Below, one piece after another: positions 17,237 to 27,976 of a stretch of 39,542 nt of DNA; within the stretch, counting starts at the first letter, position 1, and each line of letters starts with the position of its first letter. A program made the translations under genes and the position numbers. The notes under the pieces are model-generated. The model did not search any database and was not told the DNA's origin. It saw only the letters and a program-made list of their open reading frames with translations. The stretch spans positions 1 to 39,542 of the forward strand of contig JAUWCJ010000009.1 in assembly GCA_030609365.1 (NCBI GenBank). The letters run 5' to 3'. The stretch is from Candidatus Eiseniibacteriota bacterium. Its GTDB lineage: Bacteria > Joyebacterota > Joyebacteria > Joyebacterales > Joyebacteraceae.

Positions 17237-18661
17237 ATGGTGAAGGAATACAGGACCGTCCAGGAGATCGCGGGACCACTCTTGCTGGTCGGGGGGGTCT
17301 CCGGGGTCAAGTATGAGGAACTGGTCGAGGTTGAGCTCCCGGGCGGCGAGGTGAGGCGGGGCAGGGTGCTCGAGGTCGACGAGGACACCGCGCTGGTGCA
17401 GCTGTTCGAGGGCGCCACGGGCGTCTCGGTGGACAGCGCGAAAGTGCGCTTCCTCGGGCGCGGGTTGGAGCTCGGGCTCTCGCCCGACATCCTGGGGCGT
17501 GTGTTCGACGGGCTCGGGCGTCCGAAGGACGGCGGGCCGGCAATCATCCCGGAAATGAAGCGCGATGTGGCCGGGTCGCCCCTGAACCCGACGGCGCGCG
17601 ACTACCCGAACGAGTTCATCCAGACCGGCATCTCCTCCATTGACGGACTGAACACGCTGGTTCGCGGCCAGAAGCTCCCGATCTTCAGCGGGTTCGGTCT
17701 CCCGCACGCGGCGCTCGCCGCTCAGATCGCGCGGCAGGCGGCGGTGCTCGGGACCGAGGGTAGCTTCGCTGTCGTGTTTGCGGCGATGGGCATTACGTTC
17801 GAGGAAGCCGAGTATTTCATCGCCGACTTTCGCAGAACCGGCGCCATCGACCGCGCGGTCCTGTACGTCAACCTGGCGAGCGACCCCGCGATCGAGCGCA
17901 TCGCGACGCCGCGCATGGCACTGACAGCGGCCGAGTACCTGGCGTACGAACTTGAAATGCACGTGCTGGTCATTCTCACGGACCTTACGAACTACTGCGA
18001 GGCGCTCCGCGAGATATCGGCGGCACGCAAGGAGGTCCCCGGACGGCGAGGATATCCCGGGTACCTGTATACAGACCTTTCGACCCTCTACGAACGCGCC
18101 GGGCGCATCAAGGGCAAGGGCGGCTCAATCACGCAGATCCCTGTCGTGTCGATGCCGGAGGACGACAAGACCCATCCCATTCCCGACCTCACGGGCTATA
18201 TCACCGAAGGTCAGATCATCCTCGACCGCGCGCTCCACCGGAAAGGTATCTATCCCCCGATCAACGTGCTGCCGTCGCTGTCCCGACTAAGGGACAAGGG
18301 CATCGGTGAAGGGAGGACGCGGGAGGACCACGCGAACCTGGCGAACCAGCTCTTCGCCGCCTACGCACACGGCAAGGAGGCGCAGGAGCTGGCCGTTATC
18401 CTCGGTGAGGCGGCGCTCTCGCCGGAGGACAAGGCGTTCTTCAAGTTCGCCGAGGTCTTCGAGGAGAGGTACGTCAAGCAGGGAGGCGACGAGAACCGCA
18501 CGATCGAGGAAACGCTGACGCTCGGCTGGGAACTACTCGAGATCCTGCCGCTGTCCGAACTTAAGCGCGTGAAGCCGGAACAGATCGAGAGCTACCTCAA
18601 GCGCACGGGCGCCGAGGCCAAGGAAGCCCTCGCGAAGAAGGAAGCAACCAAAGAGACATGA
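17237..18661 (+). CDS. ntpB: V-type ATP synthase subunit B
   Basis: Subunit B is the non-catalytic partner of A in the head. The 474-residue product begins [14 protein letters not shown] and has the family block [24 protein letters not shown], a degenerate P-loop ([12 protein letters not shown], lacking the lysine), the stretch [21 protein letters not shown] and [21 protein letters not shown], all typical. The ATG at 17237 follows GAGGAGAGCTGCAG. A 108-base gap separates it from A, the longest inside the A-B-D block. Its end overlaps subunit D by four bases. Confidence 0.96.
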   Translation: MVKEYRTVQEIAGPLLLVGGVSGVKYEELVEVELPGGEVRRGRVLEVDEDTALVQLFEGATGVSVDSAKVRFLGRGLELGLSPDILGRVFDGLGRPKDGGPAIIPEMKRDVAGSPLNPTARDYPNEFIQTGISSIDGLNTLVRGQKLPIFSGFGLPHAALAAQIARQAAVLGTEGSFAVVFAAMGITFEEAEYFIADFRRTGAIDRAVLYVNLASDPAIERIATPRMALTAAEYLAYELEMHVLVILTDLTNYCEALREISAARKEVPGRRGYPGYLYTDLSTLYERAGRIKGKGGSITQIPVVSMPEDDKTHPIPDLTGYITEGQIILDRALHRKGIYPPINVLPSLSRLRDKGIGEGRTREDHANLANQLFAAYAHGKEAQELAVILGEAALSPEDKAFFKFAEVFEERYVKQGGDENRTIEETLTLGWELLEILPLSELKRVKPEQIESYLKRTGAEAKEALAKKEATKET

Positions 18662-19281
18662 GACTTCGAGCGAATCCCAACAGAATGCAGCTTCTGAGGC
18701 TCAGGCGCCGCCTGACGCTCGCGAAGCGCGGCCACAAGCTCCTTAAGGACAAACAGGAAGAGCTGATGCGTCGCTTCCTGGGGATGGTGCACAGTGCCCG
18801 CGACCTCAGAGCCGAGGTCGAGAGCGAGCTGGCCGGAGCCCACCGCGCATTCGTGTCCGCCAGGTTCGAGATGGACGGAAGCGCCATGGCGTCGGCACTT
18901 GCCTTCTCGCGGAGAACGGTCGAGCTCAAGGCCGAACGTGAGCAGGTGATGAACCTGAAGGTCCCGAAGTTCCACGTCGAGTTCCCTGAGGACGCGGAGT
19001 TCGGTTACGGCTTCGGCGAGACCACCATGGACCTCGACCGCGCGCTCGAGATGTACGCCGCGGTACTTCCCAGGTTGATGTCCCTGGCCGAGGTCGAGAA
19101 GTCGATCCAGCTTCTGGCCGCCGAGCTGGAGAAGACCCGGCGGCGCGTGAACGCGCTCGAGCACATCCTCGTGCCAAGCCTCGAGGAGACCATTAGGTTC
19201 ATCTCGGACCGTTTGTCCGAGATGGAGCGCGCCACGGCGACCAGACTCATGAAGATCAAAGACATCGTGCGGGAGCACTAG
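18658..19281 (+). CDS. ntpD: V-type ATP synthase subunit D (central stalk)
   Basis: Subunit D is the long coiled-coil shaft, equivalent in role to F1 gamma. The 207-residue product has the N-terminal signature [31 protein letters not shown] and a C-terminal helix with [19 protein letters not shown], both family hallmarks. Its start overlaps the subunit B stop (ATGA). It is the last gene of the operon and converges with trpB, with only 11 bases between the stop codons; no clear terminator is visible in that space. Confidence 0.94.
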   Translation: MRLRANPNRMQLLRLRRRLTLAKRGHKLLKDKQEELMRRFLGMVHSARDLRAEVESELAGAHRAFVSARFEMDGSAMASALAFSRRTVELKAEREQVMNLKVPKFHVEFPEDAEFGYGFGETTMDLDRALEMYAAVLPRLMSLAEVEKSIQLLAAELEKTRRRVNALEHILVPSLEETIRFISDRLSEMERATATRLMKIKDIVREH

Positions 19282-19292
19282 CCGACCGACCA

Positions 19293-20594
19293 CTACTCGA
19301 TCCCCAGCACCTCCCGGTAGCCCTCCATGTCCATAAAGCCGTGGCCGCTGACGTTGAAGGCAATGACCTTGCCCTCACCGGTCTCTTTGCACTTCTTCGC
19401 CTCGTCGATGGCGCAGCAGACGCTGTACGCCGACTCCGGCGCCGGCAAGAAGCCCTCCGCATTCACGAAGAGACGGGCGCTCTCGAAGACGTGCTTCTCG
19501 TCCTGAGGGTACGCGACCGTATCTATGTACCCGTGGTGTCTCAGGAGGCTGATGATGGGCGAGCATCCGTGGTATCTGAGCCCGTCACCCTTGATTGGCT
19601 CCAGCACGGCCTTGTGGCCCAGCGTGCACATCTTGAGCATGGGTGTGATCTCCGCGTGGTCGGCGAAGTTGTAGCGGTACTCGCCCTGCAGGTTAGGCGC
19701 GGCCTGGCTCTGGGCGGCGATGAACTGTATCTTCTTGCCCTTGGTCAGGACGTCGCCCATGAACGGGAGTGCGAACCCACCGAAGTTGCTGCCCCCGCCC
19801 AGGCACGAGATGACGAGGTCCGGGTACACGCCTGCCTTTTCGAACTGCTTCTGGGTCTCGAGGCCGATGACCGTCTGATGCAGGAGCACGTGGTTCAGGA
19901 CGGACCCGAGGCAGTACGCGGCCTTCGGGTCGTTCTTCGAATCCTCGAGTCCCTCTGATATCGCGATACCAAGGGAGCCGGGATGGTCGGGGTTCTGCTC
20001 GTAGAGCTTCCGACCGGCCTCGGTCCTGTCGCTCGGAGAGGCGTAGACCTCGCCGCCGAGCATCTTGATGAAGCCCAAACGGGCGGCCTTCCACTTGTAG
20101 ACGGCCCTCACCCAGTAGACCGTGCACTCAAGGCCGGTCAGCGCCGTCGCGTATGCGAGTGCATTGCCCCACTGGCCGGCGCCGGTCTCCGTTGTCAGCC
20201 GCTCAAACCCCTGCTCTTTGGCATAGTAAGCTTGTGCGAGAGCCGTGTTGACCTTGTGGCTGCCCGTCGGACTGTAGAACTCCGATTTGTAATAGAGCCT
20301 GGCCGGCGTCCCGAGGGCCTTCTCCAGCGACAGCGCCCGGAAGAGCGGCCGCGGCCTGCCCGCTTGGAGGTAGAGCTGCCTCAGTCCCTCCGGGATGTCG
20401 ATCCAGCTGTCGGTCGAAAACTCCTGCTTGAGGCACTCCCCGATCATCATGTTCGGAAGTTGCTCCATGCGCGACGGGCCGTCCTCGGGGTCCTTTGGCG
20501 GCGGGAGTGGCTCCGGTAGGTCGGGGATGATGTTGTACCAGCGCGTGGGGAGTTCATCGACGTCGAGACGGAACTGCCTCTGGTCGCTCGGCAT
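19293..20594 (-). CDS. trpB: TrpB2-type tryptophan synthase beta chain
   Basis: The PLP enzyme makes tryptophan from indole and serine. The 433-residue product belongs to the longer TrpB2 class: it has the N-terminal extension (RWYNIIPDLPEPLPPPKDPEDG), the PLP lysine K114 in SPTGSHKVNTAL, the catalytic glutamate E136 in TETGAGQWG, and the phosphate loop LGGGSNFGG. TrpB2 enzymes do not depend on TrpA in the same way as TrpB1 and are often encoded away from trpA, as here. AGGGAGA precedes the ATG. No other trp gene is in the window. It may salvage indole or act on a related serine-type substrate; the exact role is inferred. Confidence 0.9.
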   Translation of the reverse strand: MPSDQRQFRLDVDELPTRWYNIIPDLPEPLPPPKDPEDGPSRMEQLPNMMIGECLKQEFSTDSWIDIPEGLRQLYLQAGRPRPLFRALSLEKALGTPARLYYKSEFYSPTGSHKVNTALAQAYYAKEQGFERLTTETGAGQWGNALAYATALTGLECTVYWVRAVYKWKAARLGFIKMLGGEVYASPSDRTEAGRKLYEQNPDHPGSLGIAISEGLEDSKNDPKAAYCLGSVLNHVLLHQTVIGLETQKQFEKAGVYPDLVISCLGGGSNFGGFALPFMGDVLTKGKKIQFIAAQSQAAPNLQGEYRYNFADHAEITPMLKMCTLGHKAVLEPIKGDGLRYHGCSPIISLLRHHGYIDTVAYPQDEKHVFESARLFVNAEGFLPAPESAYSVCCAIDEAKKCKETGEGKVIAFNVSGHGFMDMEGYREVLGIE

Positions 20595-20634
20595 GCGTTC
20601 TCCCTGTGTCTGTGGTGTGTTCCTCAGAAGAGAG

Positions 20635-20657
20635 CGGGGCGTCGCGTGGACGCCCCG
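20635..20657 (-). terminator. hairpin after the outer-membrane barrel gene
   Basis: CGGGGCGTC (20635-20643) pairs perfectly with GACGCCCCG (20649-20657) around a five-base loop. Read on the minus strand it lies 73 bases after the stop of the barrel gene and 41 bases before the trpB start. It is followed by CTCTTCT, only a modest T run, so it may be an imperfect terminator. Confidence 0.5.
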
Positions 20658-20729
20658 CCTTGGACCATCTTTGCCAGCCTCAAGCCGCCCAGTGCGTCAC
20701 GGCGGTCCAGAGGCGCTGCGGTTTGGATC

Positions 20730-21377
20730 CTAGAAGTAGACCGAGAGGTAGACGGACGCGGTCGAGAAGCCCATGAACGAGCCGCTGTACTTGTCAGTGG
20801 TCTCGGTCCTGCCCACCACGCCCTCGGACTCGGTCTCGCCGGACCACATCGAGAAGCCGGCCTGGTACTCGCCGCCGAGCGTCATGCAGTTGCTGAAGCC
20901 CCACTCGAAGCCCAGGACGCCAAAGCCCGCGAACCCGGTGGTCTTGTCGGTCTCACTGTTGGTGTCGCCTTCGCCATTTATCGCCCAGACATACTCGTCG
21001 CTATCCATCGCGAAGCCGGCGCCGATTCCCCAGTAGGGGGAGACCGAAGAGCAAGGTCCCTCCATGTGCTTCTCATACACGGCGTTCAGGCCGTAGACCG
21101 TGTAGCTCTCCTCGTCGTCAGCGTAGCCTGTCACGTCGGATTCGTAGGTCTCCGACGACATGCCGAACTGAACGCCGCCGCGGATCGCCGTGCCGTCGTT
21201 GATGTAGTAGCGCATGCCGACGCCGTACTGGCCGCCGTAGCTGCCGAGCGACAGGTCATCCAGGCCGTTGAACATAAAGACCATGGCCTTGTCGCCCCTG
21301 GACGTCGGAACCTCACCCGCCTGCGCGGTCATAGCTACGAGCATCACGGCGAGAACAGCAAATGTGAACAGCTTCAT
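20730..21377 (-). CDS. secreted outer-membrane beta-barrel protein, unknown function
   Basis: The 215-residue product has a clear signal peptide (MKLFTFAVLAVMLVAMTAQA, then GEVP). The rest alternates short aromatic- and glycine-rich strands (GQYGVGMRYYINDGTAIRGG, SPYWGIGAGFAM, GFGVLGFEWGF) with acidic loops. It ends in a strand finishing with phenylalanine (ASVYLSVYF), the signal recognised by the BAM machinery. About eight strands seem likely. AAGGAGG lies 7 bases before the ATG, a near-perfect ribosome-binding site. I do not recognise a specific family; a small OmpW/OmpX-like barrel is the nearest description. Confidence 0.78.
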   Translation of the reverse strand: MKLFTFAVLAVMLVAMTAQAGEVPTSRGDKAMVFMFNGLDDLSLGSYGGQYGVGMRYYINDGTAIRGGVQFGMSSETYESDVTGYADDEESYTVYGLNAVYEKHMEGPCSSVSPYWGIGAGFAMDSDEYVWAINGEGDTNSETDKTTGFAGFGVLGFEWGFSNCMTLGGEYQAGFSMWSGETESEGVVGRTETTDKYSGSFMGFSTASVYLSVYF

Positions 21378-21743
21378 GACACATCCTCCTTGGAGAATCC
21401 CTGTTGAAGACCTCTACTCCTGTCCCGTGCCTCCCGCAATCACAAGCACACAGGTCAAGAACTCAGATCCTCCTTCCTTGGTGTGCCCCGCCGAACGTCG
21501 CGTGGTGCCAGCGCATGGATGTCCCTGCTCGTGCCGACGCCTCCGCCGGGCGGTTGTCACTTCCAAACTCGCATGACCAGTCAGAACTCACCAGTTCCAA
21601 ACGGAGCACACTCTAGCACAGGGCCAATTCCTGCCAAGTAGAAAATGGAGGGGCCGCGGCGCAATATTCGGGCCATCCCGAGAGGGCGGCTGCCTTAAGT
21701 GCTGAACACACGCTACTTTGCGGGCTAAGATTCGTGCGCGGAG
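21378..21743. other. 366-base intergenic region
   Basis: No convincing gene is visible between the barrel gene start and the cupin stop. On the minus strand it holds a possible promoter at 21610-21637 and a long leader to the barrel gene. Short open frames here lack ribosome-binding sites and familiar sequence. Confidence 0.5.
21610..21637 (-). promoter_or_regulatory. candidate promoter for the outer-membrane barrel gene
   Basis: On the minus strand TTGGCA (21637-21632) and TAGAGT (21615-21610) are 16 bases apart, and the -10 is preceded by TGC, giving an extended -10 form. The implied leader is about 225 bases, long for this genome, so the assignment is tentative. Confidence 0.33.
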
Positions 21744-22106
21744 CTACCCCAGAACCTCCTCGTCCTTTTCTCGCCAAGCCGGGTCGACTATGCAAAGGAA
21801 TTCGAGGTCGTGGTCTCCCGTGTTCTCGAGCCACTGCTCTGCACGTGCAGGGATGACCACCGTGTGGCCCGGACCCACGGCCACGGCTTCGTCCGCCACA
21901 TGCATGACGCCGGTTCCGGCGAGGAAGTAGTAGACCTCAACCGAGGCCAGGTGGTGTCTGAGCGAGGCCTCTCCTCCACGGACGACAGCGTGAGCGAGGC
22001 TGTAGCGGATGTCCACGGGGTCTCTCTCCGGGTGCAGGATCTCCCGCAGCATGGAGTAGTCGGCCGCGGGGATGAGTGTCAGATGCGCGATGTCTTTCGT
22101 CAGCAT
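21744..22106 (-). CDS. single-domain cupin protein
   Basis: The 120-residue product is one cupin domain. The first metal motif appears as SLRHHLASVEVYYFLAGTGVMHV, close to G(X)5HXH(X)3,4E(X)6G, with two histidines and the glutamate present. The second is VGPGHTVVIPARAEQWLENTGDHDLEFLCI; the usual histidine is replaced by glutamine in AEQWLEN, so metal binding may be three-residue or altered. GGAGGAA precedes the ATG. The substrate is unknown; such proteins include isomerases, dioxygenases and sugar binders. Confidence 0.85.
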   Translation of the reverse strand: MLTKDIAHLTLIPAADYSMLREILHPERDPVDIRYSLAHAVVRGGEASLRHHLASVEVYYFLAGTGVMHVADEAVAVGPGHTVVIPARAEQWLENTGDHDLEFLCIVDPAWREKDEEVLG

Positions 22107-22329
22107 GGGTTCCTCCGGTTATCCGGCGTCGTCAGTGTTCGCGGTTGTCGCGGGCGCTACTGTGTGAGTGGACAGGCAGGATTGTGCCAGAACTGCCGCG
22201 ACGGGGCAAGGAGGCGTGTTCCCTGGCGAGAGCAGTTGTCCCTTGTTATGAGCGAGGAAATCGTATAGCCTAATCCCCGCTTTGATGGAATTCCAACAAC
22301 GTGGGGGCCTGCACAACAGGGAGGTGGAG

Positions 22330-23697
<1,368 letters not shown>

Positions 23698-23748
23698 GGT
23701 GGTACGGCAGGGCATGCAGGAAGAGCGTTACTGACTGCCTTTTGCACG

Positions 23749-23797
23749 GACGAGGACGGAGCGGGCCTGTTGGCCCCGCTCCGTCCTCGTCGTTTTT
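23749..23797 (+). terminator. strong intrinsic terminator after the OmpA-family gene
   Basis: A perfect 17-base stem, 23749-23765 with 23775-23791, closes a nine-base loop and is followed by GTTTTT. It sits 51 bases after the OmpA-family stop and is the clearest terminator in the window. The remaining sequence up to the next gene at 24007 has no gene; it includes TGCTAAACT at 23897, an extended -10-like motif without a good -35. Confidence 0.9.
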
Positions 23798-24006
23798 CGA
23801 CCCGCAACCACCAGACAAGGCGGTCGTCAGTCCATTCCCGGCTCTTGCCTCCGCGGCTCCCCGGGGGTCCTCGTGGCACTGTGGTGGCACACACCTTGCT
23901 AAACTCACGGTATGTAGACTTGGGCCGGCACGCCTACTCGGCCGTCATGAGACGGGCGAGCGTTGCCGCGGTATCTCTTGTTCGGCGTCTCAAGTGAGGA
24001 TCTGAC

Positions 24007-25311
24007 ATGACAGACAGCGCCTCTTCGTCAACCCGACAGAGGATACTCGTCGTCGCACCCGATGACCGCGCGGGAGAGCGCCTCGCGCGGTGGCTCGTCG
24101 ATTCCGGCTACCATCTGATTCGGTACAAGGAAGCCAGGAAGCTCGTCGAGATGGCCGCGGAAGAGCATCCCGACCTCATGGTAGTCAGTCTCGAGGGTAT
24201 GAATCCCGACGAGCAGGCGAAGATGGTCGTGCTGTGTTCTGAGAGCGAGGTGCCGGCGCCGACGCTAGTGCTGACGAAGGACGGCGACGGGATGACCGGG
24301 TTCGTACGGGGCAACTGCACTCTGGACTGGATCGACGAATCGACAGGCCAGGAGAAACTCCTCACCCGCGTGCGCGCCATCTTGAGGGTTGTGGCCGATT
24401 CGCAGCAGGAGCCGGCGGCGAAGCGGGACCAGCTTACCAGAGTCTACAACAGGCGGTATTTCGACGAGCGCCTCGAAATGGAGATCGAGCGGGCTCGAAG
24501 GTATGGCCGCAAGGTCTCGTGCGTCATGGTCGACATAGACGAATTCAAGAGCGTCAACGCGACGCACGGGCATCAGGCCGGCGACGGTGTGCTGAAGATC
24601 CTTGCCGACGTAATGCTGTCGAGCACCCGGTCCTCCGACATAGTGGCGCGGTATGGAGGCGAGGAGTTCGCCGTCATACTTCCCGAGTCCGCAGGCAAGG
24701 AGGCGGCGGTGCTGGCCGAGCGACTACGCACGGCCTTTGAGAACTGCGGGACGTGCCTGGGTGAAGGAGAACCGGTCATCACCGTCAGCTGCGGAGTAGC
24801 CACGTATCCCGATCACGCCAGCGACTCTGCTACGCTCCTGCGGATGGTTGATTCTGCGGTATTCCGGGCGAAGTCGGAAGGCCGCAACCGCTGCGTTGTC
24901 GCATTCCCCGAGGGCGAAGACGGCTTCGAATCGGAGGAAGTCACGACCAGCAGGATCCTCCTCGTCGAGGATGACGACTACGACCGCGGTGTCGCATCGC
25001 TGGTTCTCCGGGCGAGCGGCTACGAAGTGCTCGAGGCCACGGACGGGGAGCTGGGAGTGTCTCTGGCGAAGACGACACACCCGGATCTTGTGATAATCGA
25101 CCTGCAGCTCGTCGGAATGAGCGGACTCGAGGCGACGAGACAGATCCTCCAGATGGACGAGATGAAAGACGTCCCCGTGGTCGCGCTGACCCCTGGGGAT
25201 GTGCCCGGCAACATCGAAGCGCTGGCCCGCGTGGGATGCCGGGGCTACATCACCAAGCCCATAGACACGAACATGCTCGCATCGCAGATCCAGCTATACC
25301 TGGAGGAGTAG
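24007..25311 (+). CDS. REC-GGDEF-REC diguanylate cyclase
   Basis: The 434-residue product probably makes cyclic di-GMP under receiver-domain control. Domains: N-terminal receiver-like domain (about 10-130), GGDEF domain (about 140-300; D141 of DQLTRVYNRR, active-site GGEEF at 217-221, product-inhibition I-site R208-x-x-D211), and a second receiver (about 315-434; acidic LVEDDD, phospho-acceptor D365, T395, K417). The first receiver has serine (S61) where the phospho-acceptor aspartate is expected, so it is probably not phosphorylated. A C-terminal receiver after GGDEF is less common than an N-terminal one. GAGGATC lies before the ATG. No histidine kinase is adjacent. Confidence 0.92.
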   Translation: MTDSASSSTRQRILVVAPDDRAGERLARWLVDSGYHLIRYKEARKLVEMAAEEHPDLMVVSLEGMNPDEQAKMVVLCSESEVPAPTLVLTKDGDGMTGFVRGNCTLDWIDESTGQEKLLTRVRAILRVVADSQQEPAAKRDQLTRVYNRRYFDERLEMEIERARRYGRKVSCVMVDIDEFKSVNATHGHQAGDGVLKILADVMLSSTRSSDIVARYGGEEFAVILPESAGKEAAVLAERLRTAFENCGTCLGEGEPVITVSCGVATYPDHASDSATLLRMVDSAVFRAKSEGRNRCVVAFPEGEDGFESEEVTTSRILLVEDDDYDRGVASLVLRASGYEVLEATDGELGVSLAKTTHPDLVIIDLQLVGMSGLEATRQILQMDEMKDVPVVALTPGDVPGNIEALARVGCRGYITKPIDTNMLASQIQLYLEE

Positions 25312-25435
25312 CGGGCGGGAAACAAGCAGGAAGTGAGAAGCGGCCCCTCGTGGGGACAATGCTCAGCGGAAGCTGGTGAGCGGCCGGCGCGGCACAAGCC
25401 GGCCGTTGCTCTTGTACGGAGGCGTTGTCCGGCGC

Positions 25436-25464
25436 TTGCGCACGCGGTCCCTCCTCTATATGGT
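25436..25464 (+). promoter_or_regulatory. candidate promoter for the 544-residue lipoprotein gene
   Basis: TTGCGC (25436-25441) and TATGGT (25459-25464) are 17 bases apart. Transcription would start near 25471, leaving a short leader of about 25 bases containing AGGAGCGGGAG before the ATG at 25495. The -35 matches only 3 of 6 positions. Confidence 0.4.
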
Positions 25465-25494
25465 AGAGTGCCTCGTCATCAGGAGCGGGAGCGT

Positions 25495-27129
25495 ATGAGA
25501 GCAAGAAGAACAGCCAGGACAGAGGTCGCTCGCACAGCCATCGTTGCTGTTGCGGTCGTTCTTGTCATCACGGGTTGCGCGCCGCGCCGGCACGTCGGCG
25601 GTGAGCCCGTTTCGGACGGGCCGGTTGTCCTTGAGCGCCAATGGACCTGCCTGCCACTCGATGGCCCCGGCGCCGCCCGGCTTGCCGGGCGCGATGAGTC
25701 ATGGACGGCAGAGGGTGGGAGCATGCTCTCTGTTCACCGGACGAGGCTCGAGGAACCGGGCCTTCCCGGGAGAGCGACTCAAGGGGACGCCATGGCCGGC
25801 GCCGTCAAAGGCGCCGCGGACGCGGCGTTGGAGCTTCTGAGCCAGCGCGGAGTCGCGTACGACGCGGCGCGACGGCGGGGGATAGTCGACGACGTCGTCG
25901 GCGCAGCGGGCAGGGGTGCGGACATCGCGTTCCCGCGCATGGCCATAGTCGGTCGGGAGTGGGAGGAATGTGTCGCGGTTGCGGAGGATACAGGCGCCGA
26001 TCCAGACACCGTCTGGCGAGCCGCGATTCTTGTGGAGTACCCGATAAGCCATCTCCGGGGCGACGTGAATAACGTCCTCTGGGAGAGAGGCAGGGCGGCC
26101 AACGAAGCTGAGGTCCTCAGGTCGTCGTCGGAAGACCACCTGTCGGCCGGGCGCTGGCACGATGGACTTCTGGACGCGGCAAGGATCGCGGACGCTGTTC
26201 TTGCGACCGGGGCGCCCATCACGGACACACCCACCAGGGCGACCATCGACGATGCGCCGAGGCCGACGGCGACCAGCGCGCTGACGTCGGTTGATGCGCG
26301 GCTGCGTGGGTTGTTCCGGTGGGCGCGGTCGGCGGCCAGCGCTACTGAGACTCTCGCCGCGCGTACCGACGGCGTCGTCGATGTGGTCGAGGTCGGTGCA
26401 GCGGCGAATGCGATCGTGAAGTTCCACTGGACCTACGAGTGGAACGGCGTGACGATTCCGGCGGTCGGCGTGCCAGTTCGTTTCGACATGCCGGGAGCTT
26501 CTGCCGTGCTGAATGCCGACCCGCTGACCGATGAGTTCGGGACGGCCACGTGCCGGATCGTGGCGGCCTACGGCCCGCCCGGTGCGTACGAGCTCACGGT
26601 CAGGCTGGACGGCGCGGCCGCAGAGGCGGCCATGTCACAGTCATCCGGTTCGTCCGGGGCGGCCCTGGATTTGGTGGACGATCTTTCGGCGCATCTATTG
26701 CGCCCCCTGGCGCACGGGACCGTCCACCTGGTTGCAGGAGCGCATGCAATCTCTGTCTGTGCGCAATTCGGTAACGGGTCCGATGCCGATGCGGCCCAGG
26801 TGATGTCGGGTTTCACACGGAGGATGGAGAGGGACGGATACAGGATGGGCGCGTGCGACCCGGGGGTTGCCATCGTCGTGACTGGATCTCTGTCGTTGAG
26901 TGCACACGGCGGGCGGGACTCATGGACGGCCCTGGCGGTCCTCTCCGCGTCGGCGTTCGATCAGCGCACCGCGTCCGAACTGGGTGCGACCCGGATCACG
27001 GCGACGGCAGTAGTCGGTGTCGAGAGTTCTGAGGAGGCAAAGCGCGAGGCGGAGGTGCTTGCCCTCAAGGAGGCGGGCCGGCTTCTGGCCATCTACTTCG
27101 GCCCCCGCATCCTAACGTCGGGCAGGTAG
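25495..27129 (+). CDS. lipoprotein of unknown function
   Basis: The 544-residue product starts with a lipoprotein signal peptide: basic n-region, hydrophobic core AIVAVAVVLVITG and lipobox cysteine C28. The next third has an alpha-helical part and a stretch (DTVWRAAILVEYPISHLRGDVNNVL) that resembles the end of the LPP20-type lipoprotein fold. An Ig-like beta region follows (about 300-360; WTYEWNGVTIPAVGVPVRF to YELTVRLDG), then a C-terminal domain with alternating strands. I do not recognise a specific family; LPP20-like is inference. The start at 25495 is set by AGGAGCGGGAG and the signal peptide. An in-frame extension upstream to 25333 is non-coding in character. Confidence 0.75.
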   Translation: MRARRTARTEVARTAIVAVAVVLVITGCAPRRHVGGEPVSDGPVVLERQWTCLPLDGPGAARLAGRDESWTAEGGSMLSVHRTRLEEPGLPGRATQGDAMAGAVKGAADAALELLSQRGVAYDAARRRGIVDDVVGAAGRGADIAFPRMAIVGREWEECVAVAEDTGADPDTVWRAAILVEYPISHLRGDVNNVLWERGRAANEAEVLRSSSEDHLSAGRWHDGLLDAARIADAVLATGAPITDTPTRATIDDAPRPTATSALTSVDARLRGLFRWARSAASATETLAARTDGVVDVVEVGAAANAIVKFHWTYEWNGVTIPAVGVPVRFDMPGASAVLNADPLTDEFGTATCRIVAAYGPPGAYELTVRLDGAAAEAAMSQSSGSSGAALDLVDDLSAHLLRPLAHGTVHLVAGAHAISVCAQFGNGSDADAAQVMSGFTRRMERDGYRMGACDPGVAIVVTGSLSLSAHGGRDSWTALAVLSASAFDQRTASELGATRITATAVVGVESSEEAKREAEVLALKEAGRLLAIYFGPRILTSGR

Positions 27130-27181
27130 CCCACGCGGCTCCCGCGACCGGCGGGCAGACGCGCTGTGGACGCGGCAATCC

Positions 27182-27925
27182 CTACGGAACGTCCGACACG
27201 GTAACATCAAAAGCGCTGCCGGAATTCAGATATCGAAGCGTGAAGAACCCCCAGCCATCTCCGGAGATGTTGCCGGCCGCGCCGGCTTCTGGAAACGGTC
27301 CGGCGACGGCCTCCACGAAGCCCGATACAACACCCGTTGAGACGATGCTCTCCGACAGGAAGACCGCGAAGGTCTCACGCGTGGTCGCCGAGAGCGAGAG
27401 CGTGTCACGGTTGCCCGGGGCGCCGCGCATCGCCGCGCTGGCATCGGGAGCCAGAACAGCCGACACCTCGTAGTAGTCTGCGTCCGCCACACTTCTCCAG
27501 ACGAGCTTCAGTGAGTCTCCCAGAGAAATCTCGGTGGGCTCTGTCACCGTGGCCGCGTCCGGCATGACGACCGTGGCGGCCGCACTGCCGTAGTTCGTCG
27601 ACACCTGGAGCAAGCACTGGGTCCCAGGCGACCACAACACCTCATCGGCATCCAGCGTGGCGATAAGACCGTGGCCGTCCGGGCTCACGCCGGCAGCCAG
27701 AGCCCGCCCGTTCACGTACGCCGCAAGGCTGGACGGCAGTGGATCGGCCGTGCATACAAGCTCAGCGTGGGTCGATTCGTCCCCGCCGCCTGGGTTCTGT
27801 ACCACGAACGCAGAGATGTAGGGCGTTGGCTCTGGCTCCGGACAGACGAGATCGTCGGAACAACCGATGACAAGGAGGACGATCGCGACGGCCGCTGCAA
27901 CGAAGGGCGTGATTCTGCGCGTCAT
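27182..27925 (-). CDS. lipoprotein with Ig/FN3-like domain, unknown function
   Basis: The 247-residue product has a lipoprotein signal (MTRRITPFVAAAVAIVLLVIGC, lipid cysteine C22) followed by SDDLVCPEPEPTPYISAF. Two beta-rich modules follow; the second (ISLGDSLKLVWRSVADADYYEVSAVL) has the W and YYEV pattern of fibronectin type III-like folds. GGAG precedes the ATG. It converges with the 544-residue lipoprotein gene, stops 52 bases apart. Function unknown; surface binding or structure is a guess. Confidence 0.75.
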   Translation of the reverse strand: MTRRITPFVAAAVAIVLLVIGCSDDLVCPEPEPTPYISAFVVQNPGGGDESTHAELVCTADPLPSSLAAYVNGRALAAGVSPDGHGLIATLDADEVLWSPGTQCLLQVSTNYGSAAATVVMPDAATVTEPTEISLGDSLKLVWRSVADADYYEVSAVLAPDASAAMRGAPGNRDTLSLSATTRETFAVFLSESIVSTGVVSGFVEAVAGPFPEAGAAGNISGDGWGFFTLRYLNSGSAFDVTVSDVP

Positions 27926-27976
27926 GTGTCTGCTCCGGATCGCGCCGCGGCCGGACCGGCCGAGCGCTTCACCCGG

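Noticed and set aside
16691-17962. A 423-residue minus-strand frame across ntpA and ntpB
   Set aside because: It is antisense to two certain V-ATPase subunits and shows no known motif; a codon-bias shadow.
22240-22280. Promoter upstream of the OmpA-family gene (TTGTTA ... TATAGC)
   Set aside because: The spacing is 15 bases and both hexamers are poor; I could not support it.
27130-27181. Terminator between the two convergent lipoprotein genes
   Set aside because: Only a five-base stem (CGCGG-CTC-CCGCG) is visible and no T run follows on either strand.
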